Notes under the pieces: model-generated
Database searches by the model: none
Told to the model about the DNA's origin: nothing
The model's input: the letters and a program-made list of their open reading frames with translations, nothing else
In this document: positions 1 to 5,070 of the stretch, piece after piece
Layout: each line of letters begins with the position of its first letter
Numbering within the stretch: the stretch's first letter is position 1
Assembly: GCA_013695925.1 (NCBI GenBank)
Contig: JACCZO010000258.1
Coordinates: 1 to 5,070 of the forward strand
DNA length: 5,070 nt
From: Chthoniobacterales bacterium
GTDB taxonomy: Bacteria > Verrucomicrobiota > Verrucomicrobiia > Chthoniobacterales > UBA10450
Direction of reading: 5' to 3'
Made by a program: the position numbers and the translations under genes

Positions 1-1285
1 TGAAATAAGCGAGAACGCCTTCCACTACGCTGTCGGCATATTCCCGGTAAATGCTCGGTTGTTTTTTCCCCGCCACCCTGCGCGTCCCTTCGTAGTCGCC
101 CGCTTTTATTCGCGCGAAAACAGACCGGCTGTTCATCACGTAAGGCTCAAGGTAAACCGTCGGGCAGCGGTAAAGCCGGGTCGCCATGAGGTTGCGCGCA
201 AAGACGTAACCACTCGCGCCCACCGGCGTGACGTTTTCGGTTTTGTATTTGTAGGGCGGCAAGCCGGTGGCCTTGGCCATGGTGCCGGCGATCGTCTCGG
301 CCATCTCCAATTCCTGCGGGAAGGAGCGGCTGAGAAGTTTCTGCAACATCTCGAAACGCTGGTCGTCCAACTCCAGCTCCGGCGAAAGATAGGCGCCGTT
401 GAGGAGCACGTGCAGGTGATTGTTAGGCACGAGCGCCGGCTTGTTTGGGTCGCCCCAGGGCTCGGCGTTAAAGTGCAGGCAGAGGACGAGGTCGGGCTGC
501 ACTCGGTCATTGACCAGGCTGGCCCGACGGCGGATTTCGCTGTTCCGATAAAACAGGAGCTCGCGTTGCCAGCCGACCGTTTGTTCTTTTTCCGGATCGA
601 TCGGCCCGTCGAAATTTTCCCGGGGATCGGTCACTCCGGCGCGGATGAGAGACTGGCGCGCGATCTCTTCGAAATCCGACGGCCGACAGGGCGTGGCCGG
701 ATCCGCGTTCTCGCGCAGGAGCGAAACTTTTGCGCCTAACGATTTCAGGCGAGCCGCGAGGAGCTGCGCCACGCGCAGAGTCATGTCGCCTTCCTGCACC
801 GGCGGCGCGTCCCCGATCTTGAACCAGCGTTCTTCCATCCGCGCCCAGCTCCCGCCGAGGTGCCCGGGATCGAGCGCGATGTGAAATCCCGCCAGCGGTT
901 CCGCCCCTTTCGTGGCGGCCAGGGCCGCCGGTGCCTTCCACCAATGCGGGATCGGTAACCGGTCGGTCGCGCTTTTGGCAAAGTGCAGAACGAAATAGTT
1001 ATGCCTGCCGGCGACGGTCGCGATTCGCACCAGGTCGGGCTCGATCTTGATCAGCTCCGGGTTGTAGCCGCGCGTCGCGTAGACGTGGTTCAGCAGATCA
1101 ACGAACTCGTCGTGCGTGATCGTGCTCTGGTAGCGCTCCAACTCGCTCCAGTCCGGTTTCCGCCCGAGCGTGCTCAGGTTGGCGGATGACCCGTTAGGCA
1201 ATTCCTCGTCGACAGCGCGTGCGACTGGAGCGCCAGTAAGGAGCAGGAGAAGCGCGAGCCCGCGCGTGACCGGAGAACGAAACAT
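1..1285 (-). CDS. Secreted N-acetylmuramoyl-L-alanine amidase (Amidase_3), 3' end outside window
   Basis: Zinc amidase that cleaves the bond between N-acetylmuramic acid and the L-alanine of the stem peptide in peptidoglycan. The frame is open from ATG 1285 to the left edge, giving 428 codons without a stop. Residues 1-24 form a signal peptide (Leu-rich core, cleavage site ARA|V), so the enzyme is exported. Residues 25-130 are an N-terminal segment I do not recognise. The catalytic domain starts at about 133. It shows the DPGH motif (H142), the second ligand E165 in VQEGDM, the third ligand H271 in LHFNAE, and the catalytic Glu E380 in VYLEPYVMNS, so all four active-site positions are present. 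No LysM, SPOR or AMIN domain is seen. The last visible residues (SVVEGVLAYF) resemble the usual end of the fold, so little is probably missing. No Shine-Dalgarno precedes the ATG; the signal peptide supports this start. The family call is firm; the physiological role (division, recycling or remodelling) is open. Confidence 0.9.
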   Translation of the reverse strand, partial: MFRSPVTRGLALLLLLTGAPVARAVDEELPNGSSANLSTLGRKPDWSELERYQSTITHDEFVDLLNHVYATRGYNPELIKIEPDLVRIATVAGRHNYFVLHFAKSATDRLPIPHWWKAPAALAATKGAEPLAGFHIALDPGHLGGSWARMEERWFKIGDAPPVQEGDMTLRVAQLLAARLKSLGAKVSLLRENADPATPCRPSDFEEIARQSLIRAGVTDPRENFDGPIDPEKEQTVGWQRELLFYRNSEIRRRASLVNDRVQPDLVLCLHFNAEPWGDPNKPALVPNNHLHVLLNGAYLSPELELDDQRFEMLQKLLSRSFPQELEMAETIAGTMAKATGLPPYKYKTENVTPVGASGYVFARNLMATRLYRCPTVYLEPYVMNSRSVFARIKAGDYEGTRRVAGKKQPSIYREYADSVVEGVLAYF

Positions 1286-1323
1286 CAGCTTGGGATTTTT
1301 GAGTTTAATACGATCATCGCGCC
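1286..1323. promoter_or_regulatory. 38-bp divergent intergenic region, probable shared promoter area
   Basis: This gap separates the start codons of the amidase (minus) and ymdB (plus). It is AT-rich at 1294-1310, unlike its surroundings. TTTAAT (1304-1309) could serve as a plus-strand -10 box and TATTAA (1310-1305) as a minus-strand one; both would give leaders of only about 8-12 nt. No convincing -35 box was found for either direction, and any -35 would lie inside the opposite gene. There is no Shine-Dalgarno for either gene, which fits very short leaders. The assignment rests on gene geometry more than on motif quality. Confidence 0.35.
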
Positions 1324-2130
1324 ATGCTCACGATTCTTTTCCTCGGCGACGTCGTCGGCGAGTCCGGCCGTAGCGCGGTCATCGCGCGCCTCCCGGAATT
1401 GAAGCGAGAGCTCAATCTGGATTTCGTGGTGGTCAACGGCGAGAACGCCGCCGCTGGCCGTGGCATTACGCCAAAAATCACGATCGACCTCCTCCGCGCG
1501 GGCGTGTCCGTCATCACCACCGGCGATCACATCTGGGATCGGAAGGAGATCGTGCCCTTCATCGAGACGGAACCGCGGCTCCTCCGTCCGCTCAATTATC
1601 CGCCCGGCGCGCCCGGCGCGGGCATGATCGTGCTCGAGACGGCCAAGGGAAAAGTGGGCGTGATCAACGTCCAGGCGCGCACTTTCATGCAGCCGATCCT
1701 GGAAAATCCTTTCCCGCTTCTCGACGCCGCAGTGAACGAAATGCGCGCGCAAACCTCCAACATCATCGTCGATGCGCATGGCGAAACCACGAGCGAGAAA
1801 ATTGCGATCGGCCGGTACCTCGACGGCCGCGTGTCGGCCGTGCTCGGCACCCACACTCATGTTCAGACCGCGGACGAACAGATTTTCGAGCACGGGACGG
1901 CTTTCATCTGCGATGCCGGCATGTGCGGGCCGGTCCATTCGATCATCGGGCGAGAAATCGGGCCGATCGTCGGCCGTTTTATCTCGAATCTGCCCGCCGC
2001 TTTCCCCGTCGCCCACGGCGAAGCGCGCCTCCGCGGCGTGCTCGTCGAGATTGATGAGACCACCGGGCGCGCGACCCGGATCCGGCGGGTCGATGAGCCG
2101 GGAGCGATGTCGGAAATCGCTCCCGCCTAG
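1324..2130 (+). CDS. ymdB: YmdB-family (TIGR00282) metallophosphoesterase
   Basis: Cytoplasmic dinuclear-metal phosphoesterase of 268 aa, the normal length for the family; the Bacillus subtilis member is a cyclic-nucleotide phosphodiesterase affecting biofilm and motility decisions. Family motifs in order: FLGDVVG (D9), VVNGEN (E40, N41), TTGDHIWD (D68, H69), DAHGETTSEK (H152), GTHTHVQTAD (H177, H179) and DAGMCGPVHSIIG (199-209). These match the known metal ligands and the general-acid His, except that the usual Asn of the GNH motif is Asp68. There is no signal peptide or membrane segment. The start is fixed: an in-frame TAA at 1306-1308 leaves ATG 1324 as the only ATG, although no Shine-Dalgarno is visible. 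It is divergent from the amidase by 38 bp and followed after 87 bp by a co-directional TPR gene. The family is near certain; the natural substrate in this organism is unknown. Confidence 0.95.
   Translation: MLTILFLGDVVGESGRSAVIARLPELKRELNLDFVVVNGENAAAGRGITPKITIDLLRAGVSVITTGDHIWDRKEIVPFIETEPRLLRPLNYPPGAPGAGMIVLETAKGKVGVINVQARTFMQPILENPFPLLDAAVNEMRAQTSNIIVDAHGETTSEKIAIGRYLDGRVSAVLGTHTHVQTADEQIFEHGTAFICDAGMCGPVHSIIGREIGPIVGRFISNLPAAFPVAHGEARLRGVLVEIDETTGRATRIRRVDEPGAMSEIAPA
2099..2125 (+). terminator. Hairpin at the 3' end of ymdB, terminator-like
   Basis: CGGGAGCGAT (2099-2108) pairs perfectly with ATCGCTCCCG (2116-2125), giving a 10-bp stem and a 7-nt loop. It lies over the last codons of ymdB, ending three bases before the TAG stop (2128-2130). 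No U-tract follows, so it is not a classical intrinsic terminator. It could be a U-less terminator, a 3'-end stabilising structure or an attenuator between ymdB and the TPR gene. The pairing is directly visible; the function is inferred. Confidence 0.45.
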
Positions 2131-2201
2131 CCGATTGTGGAACCAGCTTCTGCTTGCGCGCGCAAATTCTTGCGGCCAAAGTGCCCGCTCGTTCGTATTA
2201 C

Positions 2202-2207
2202 AAGGGA
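2202..2207 (+). promoter_or_regulatory. Weak Shine-Dalgarno (AAGGGA) for the TPR gene
   Basis: AAGGGA ends 10 bases before ATG 2218 and is the only purine-rich Shine-Dalgarno-like site found before any of the four genes. It supports ATG 2218 over the in-frame GTG at 2137, which would put 27 residues of non-signal sequence ahead of an obvious signal peptide. Confidence 0.45.
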
Positions 2208-2217
2208 CTCTTATTTT

Positions 2218-3042
2218 ATGAAATACTCGAACCGCGCTTTTTTCGTATTCGCTTCCCTTTCGCTGTTGCTGCTTTCTCCTTCCGTTGGCCGGGCGGACGA
2301 CAAATCCGATGCCTACAAATACGGGAAGGACGGAATCGAGGCCGCCAAGAACAAGCAGTGGGACAAAGCGATCGACCTCTTCGGAAAAGCGGTCAAGGCC
2401 GATCCCAAAGAAGCGAACAACCACAACAACCTCGGCCTCGCCTACAAAGGGGCCGGCAAGATGGACCAGGCGATCAAGACCTTCAGCGACGCGATCGAAG
2501 TCCAGCCGAATAATTATTCCGCCTACGTCAATCGCGGGGTGGTTTACACCAGTGAAAAGAAATACGCCGAAGCAATTCAGGATTTCACCCATGCGATCAA
2601 GGCCAAATCGGACACCATTGCGGCCTATCGCTATCGCGCCTTTGCCTACCTCCAGAACAAGGAATACAAAAAGGCGATCGAAGATTACGACGTCGTCCTG
2701 AAAGAAAAAGACGATCCCGCGATTCGCGATCGCCGGGCTTTTGCCTATTGGAACATCAAGGAGTACGACAAGGCGATTGACGATTTCTCCGCCATCATCA
2801 TGGAGAAGCCGAAAAACAAAGAGGCTTACCTCGACCGCAGCTATGTCTACGAATTAAAGGGCGATTACGAAAAAGGAATCGCGGACTGCGACCAGGTCCT
2901 GAGTATGGATCCGGGCAACGTCGACGCGAAGAACCGCAGGGCGCGTCTCGAGTATCACATCAAAAAGGTCAACGCGACTCCCACTCCCACCCCGCGCGCT
3001 CGGCGCACCATGCCCGCCGAGACGCCGATTCCGCCGAAATAA
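2218..3042 (+). CDS. Secreted tetratricopeptide-repeat (TPR) protein
   Basis: A 274-aa exported scaffold protein. Residues 1-26 are a signal peptide (hydrophobic core FFVFASLSLLLL, cleavage site GRA|D). Six TPR units follow, at about 31-64, 65-98, 99-132, 133-165, 166-199 and 200-233. Each shows the pattern of a small or aromatic residue at position 8, Ala or Gly near 20 and Pro at about 32 (for example YAEAIQDF, YKKAIEDY, YDKAIDDF). The step is 34 residues throughout except between units 4 and 5, where it is 33. The tail (234-274) is basic, then Thr/Pro-rich (TPTPTPRARR) and probably disordered. No catalytic domain is present, so a protein-protein binding role outside the cytoplasm is inferred; the partner cannot be told. 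The start at ATG 2218 is chosen for the signal peptide and AAGGGA site. The gene is Lys-rich and less GC-rich than its neighbours, which follows from the TPR composition and need not mean transfer. Confidence 0.9.
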   Translation: MKYSNRAFFVFASLSLLLLSPSVGRADDKSDAYKYGKDGIEAAKNKQWDKAIDLFGKAVKADPKEANNHNNLGLAYKGAGKMDQAIKTFSDAIEVQPNNYSAYVNRGVVYTSEKKYAEAIQDFTHAIKAKSDTIAAYRYRAFAYLQNKEYKKAIEDYDVVLKEKDDPAIRDRRAFAYWNIKEYDKAIDDFSAIIMEKPKNKEAYLDRSYVYELKGDYEKGIADCDQVLSMDPGNVDAKNRRARLEYHIKKVNATPTPTPRARRTMPAETPIPPK

Positions 3043-3104
3043 CCCTGATCACATAGATTCGTTAGGGGAGTAGAGCAGCGCTTTGGGCCGCGTCCTTCCG
3101 GCAG

Positions 3105-4880
3105 TTACAAAGCCTTCTCTACCGCCGATGGATCGTCGAGCATGATCCAGTTGATGACCGAGAGCGGCAGGCTGCCGTGGCTGATCAGGTCGTCATGAAA
3201 TTGGCCGAGACGAAAATCTTTTCCCATCTTGTCGCGATACCGGCCTAACAATTCCATGATCTGCCATTTTCCGATGATGTAGCTGATCTTTTGCGTCGGG
3301 CTCGAAGCCGCGCCCGCCGCTTCCCCTTCCGCCGCCTCGCGATCGAGCCCGCCGGCTTCCATGAAATATTTCACTGCTTCTTCAAAGGTCCATTTGCCGG
3401 TGTGCAAATTTACATCCACCCCGATCCGCGCCGAACGATAACGCGCCAGCCGCAACACCTGGCCATGGGAAGCGGAATCAACCGGGTAGAGCCCGCTCCG
3501 CATCAGCATTTCTTCGCCGTAGAGTGCCCAGCCTTCCACGAAAAGGTTGTCGCCGTTTTGGCGGCGGATTTCGTCGGTCAGGTGATTCGCGATCGAGAGC
3601 TGCATGAAATGGCCCGGGATTCCCTCGTGCCCGAGAATCGGCCGCGGATCTTCAATCGCGGCCCGGATGTAAAAGTTCTTCGATTTCGGATCGTAGGTCG
3701 GGATGAAATAGAATCCGGTCGGGTCTTTGTCGTAAACGCCCGGTGGATTCATGAAACCGCCCGGACTGGTCGGCTTGAACGCTTCCGGCAACTGGCGGAT
3801 CTCGAATTTGCCGAGGTAATCCGGCAGCGTCACCAGCTTCTTCTCTTTCAGGAACTGGATCATGCCGGTCTGGCGGCTCTCGTAGGCTTTGAGGAACGAA
3901 GCCTGGTCCGGCGGAATATTTTTACTCCGCGCCGGGTCGGGATCGGCTAACGATGGATCGGGTAGCCAAGCCTCGAGTGCGCGGTAATGCGCGAGCTCGA
4001 CGCGCCCGATCATTTCCACCTCCCCCGCGCTCAGCGGCAGGAGCAGGACGCGCTTCAGGTAATCGTTGTAATTCTTCTCCCCCATCGGCGCGAAGTCGAC
4101 CATCTGCGGCAGCCCCTTCTCGAGGTGGTCGGCGAAATCGTGCAGCGCGCCAAGAGCCGCGTCGCGGGCCGTGGTTAAATCCTGCTTTTCGTTAGGTGGG
4201 AGGTCTTTCGCCAGCGTCATCAGGCTGTCGGTGAAAAGCGGGTCGATCGCGCGCGCCGACGCGATTGCGAGCTGGGCGAACAATTTCACCGGCTGGGCGA
4301 GATTCTTCTCGCCCTGCGCCAGCATCGCCGGCATCGCGCGCAACCGCGCAGTGGCGGCTTTGGCGCGATTTTGCGGGGTGTCGTATTCCTTTTTCAGGAG
4401 GGAAAAAATCCCGTTGCTGCATTCGCCCACGTAGGTCTGCGGATCGCGCGCCGTCGAATGCCAGACCCGATCGTCGAAGGCGAAGGCCTCCAGTTGAGAG
4501 CGGAAAAGAATCCAGTCGATCCGCTCGTCCTTCGGCCAGGTCGCGGTCTGCATCGCGTTCACTCTTCCGAGCAAGGCCTCGATGTACTTCGCGCGCTCGG
4601 CGATTTTCGCTGGCGCATAATCCGTCAGGCGATCATCCCAGGTGTGGAGACCGGCGTCGCTGCTCCGCACCGGAAATTGCTCGTTACGCCAGGTGTAGAA
4701 TTCATCGGCCAGTTTGGGCAGCGCGGCCGCCTCGGGCGGAGTTCCCGCGAGATGCGCAGGCGCATTTGTAATCAGCGCCTTGTTGGAAAGGTCGGGAGTT
4801 GAGGCTGGCGTCATTTGCGCAATCGCGCCGTGCTCGCCCACCAGGGTTGCGACCAGACATAAAACCAAAATTCTTTTCAT
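3105..4880 (-). CDS. Secreted DUF885-family putative zinc metallopeptidase
   Basis: A 591-aa exported protein of the DUF885 family (about 550-600 aa), whose members carry a metallopeptidase-like site but mostly lack an assigned substrate. Residues 1-21 are a signal peptide (RILVLCLVATLV core, cleavage AIA|Q). The presumed zinc site is GHEGIPGH (H418, E419, H424), followed by EGWALYGEEM (E449, with E456/E457), which could supply a third ligand. Further family marks are RIGVDVNLHTGKWTFEEA (486-502), SYIIGKWQIMELL (533-545) and FHDDLISHGSLPLSVI (561-576) near the C-terminus. The conserved block before SYIIG departs from the consensus I remember (see findings). The open frame reaches back to 5060, but the added 60 residues fall in repeat DNA and would bury the signal peptide, so ATG 4880 is chosen; GTG at 4883 is possible. 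No Shine-Dalgarno is visible. It converges on the TPR gene with 62 bp between stops. The family is secure; proteolytic activity is inferred from the motif. Confidence 0.88.
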   Translation of the reverse strand: MKRILVLCLVATLVGEHGAIAQMTPASTPDLSNKALITNAPAHLAGTPPEAAALPKLADEFYTWRNEQFPVRSSDAGLHTWDDRLTDYAPAKIAERAKYIEALLGRVNAMQTATWPKDERIDWILFRSQLEAFAFDDRVWHSTARDPQTYVGECSNGIFSLLKKEYDTPQNRAKAATARLRAMPAMLAQGEKNLAQPVKLFAQLAIASARAIDPLFTDSLMTLAKDLPPNEKQDLTTARDAALGALHDFADHLEKGLPQMVDFAPMGEKNYNDYLKRVLLLPLSAGEVEMIGRVELAHYRALEAWLPDPSLADPDPARSKNIPPDQASFLKAYESRQTGMIQFLKEKKLVTLPDYLGKFEIRQLPEAFKPTSPGGFMNPPGVYDKDPTGFYFIPTYDPKSKNFYIRAAIEDPRPILGHEGIPGHFMQLSIANHLTDEIRRQNGDNLFVEGWALYGEEMLMRSGLYPVDSASHGQVLRLARYRSARIGVDVNLHTGKWTFEEAVKYFMEAGGLDREAAEGEAAGAASSPTQKISYIIGKWQIMELLGRYRDKMGKDFRLGQFHDDLISHGSLPLSVINWIMLDDPSAVEKAL

Positions 4881-4942
4881 CACGCCGCGAACGTAACGAC
4901 GCGCATCTTGCTCGGAAAGCGCAAAGCGCAAGCTCCGGGGAG
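4881..4942. other. Upstream region of the DUF885 gene, no clear promoter
   Basis: These 62 bases lie between the DUF885 start codon and the inverted-repeat element. Read on the minus strand they contain a short direct repeat (GCGCTTT twice in tandem, near 4917-4930) with TTGCGC that could act as a -35 box. No acceptable -10 box follows at 16-18 bp. The promoter therefore remains unidentified. Confidence 0.3.
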
Positions 4943-5070
4943 CACGGGCTGCCAGCCCGTGGGTCGGCGGAGTCTCCGTTGACGAACTTCCGTGAACGCG
5001 CTGCGGTCCTGATGGGCGGGGCCCGAAAAAGAGTCGCGATGGCAGGCTGCCATCACCCACGGGCTGGCAG
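4943..5070. repeat. REP/BIME-like inverted-repeat element, continuing past the right edge
   Basis: Three nested structures are visible. CACGGGCT-GCC-AGCCCGTG (4943-4961) is an 8-bp-stem hairpin with a 3-nt loop. GATGGCAG-G-CTGCCATC (5038-5054) is a second perfect 8-bp inverted repeat. The 16 bases at 4949-4964 recur as their reverse complement at 5055-5070, so a second, oppositely oriented copy of the first hairpin probably begins at the window edge. Paired inverted GC-rich palindromes between genes are the layout of REP/BIME elements. No T-tract follows, so simple terminators are less likely. No ORF of interest lies here. The pairing is seen; the repeat-family identity is inferred because only one locus is visible. 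Confidence 0.6.

Noticed and set aside
59..739. Open frame of 226 codons on the plus strand
   Set aside because: It is antisense to the amidase, whose active-site motifs identify the true coding strand; the product is Arg/Val/His-rich and resembles nothing known.
1602..1619. Tandem 9-mer gcccggcgc within ymdB
   Set aside because: Two copies only, encoding a Pro-Gly-Ala repeat in a loop; explained by local GC-rich codon choice.
2154..2165. 12-bp palindrome TTGCGCGCGCAA between ymdB and the TPR gene
   Set aside because: It is an alternating GC run with no loop. It could be an operator half-site, but such runs are common by chance in this base composition and there is no second copy.
2170..2201. 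TTGCGG ... TATTAC as a promoter for the TPR gene
   Set aside because: The spacing is 20 bp, too long for a standard sigma-70 promoter, and the start site would fall beyond the apparent Shine-Dalgarno.
2137..2217. GTG start at 2137 for the TPR protein
   Set aside because: It would add 27 residues ahead of a classical signal peptide, and a Shine-Dalgarno-like AAGGGA sits just before ATG 2218.
1285..2592. Long open frame on the minus strand (435 codons) ending in a TGATG overlap with the amidase start
   Set aside because: It runs antisense across ymdB and the start of the TPR gene, both of which are clear family members. Its translation has no recognisable motif and the composition expected from the opposite strand of GC-rich coding DNA.
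3043..3104. Bidirectional terminator in the convergent gap between the TPR and DUF885 genes
   Set aside because: I looked for a stem-loop with T-tracts and found none convincing in the 62 bp.
3291..3950. Open frame of 219 codons on the plus strand
   Set aside because: It is antisense to the DUF885 gene across its zinc motif and shows no domain or signal of its own.
4881..5060. 60-residue N-terminal extension of the DUF885 protein
   Set aside because: The extension is encoded by inverted-repeat DNA, is low in family-like features and would place a good signal peptide internally.

Overview
The window is a dense, bacterial-type stretch of fairly GC-rich DNA. It holds four protein genes, very short gaps and one repeat-bearing intergenic region. 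No RNA gene, CRISPR array, transposase or phage gene was seen. The best guess for the source is a soil-type Verrucomicrobiota (Chthoniobacterales-like). This rests on the look of the amidase, the Thr-Pro-tailed TPR protein, the DUF885 peptidase-like protein, the near absence of Shine-Dalgarno sequences and a REP-like 'cacgggctggcag' repeat. It is an impression from sequence style, not a placement; Acidobacteriota or a related phylum is possible.

Layout. Bases 1-1285 (minus) encode a secreted N-acetylmuramoyl-L-alanine amidase of the Amidase_3 type, cut by the left window edge probably only a few residues before its natural end. A 38-bp gap separates it from a divergent YmdB-family metallophosphoesterase (1324-2130, plus). 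A strong 10-bp-stem hairpin covers the 3' end of ymdB. An 87-bp gap follows, then a secreted six-repeat TPR protein (2218-3042, plus). A 62-bp convergent gap with no clear hairpin leads to the 3' end of a secreted DUF885 protein (3105-4880, minus). The last 190 bp (4881-5070) lie upstream of that gene and contain inverted-repeat modules that look like a REP/BIME-type element, running off the right edge.

How the genes relate. Three of the four products carry signal peptides and act outside the cytoplasm: a wall hydrolase, a TPR scaffold and a putative metallopeptidase. YmdB is cytoplasmic. The only close regulatory link the sequence suggests is the divergent amidase/ymdB pair, whose start codons are too close to have independent promoters outside each other's 5' ends. 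ymdB and the TPR gene are co-directional but separated by a hairpin, so co-transcription is uncertain. I do not see a convincing new multi-gene system. The most useful leads are the amidase/ymdB pairing, the Asn-to-Asp change in the YmdB metal site, the variant C-terminal motif of the DUF885 protein, the inverted repeats at the right edge and a possibly over-represented GTTAGG/CCTAAC hexamer.
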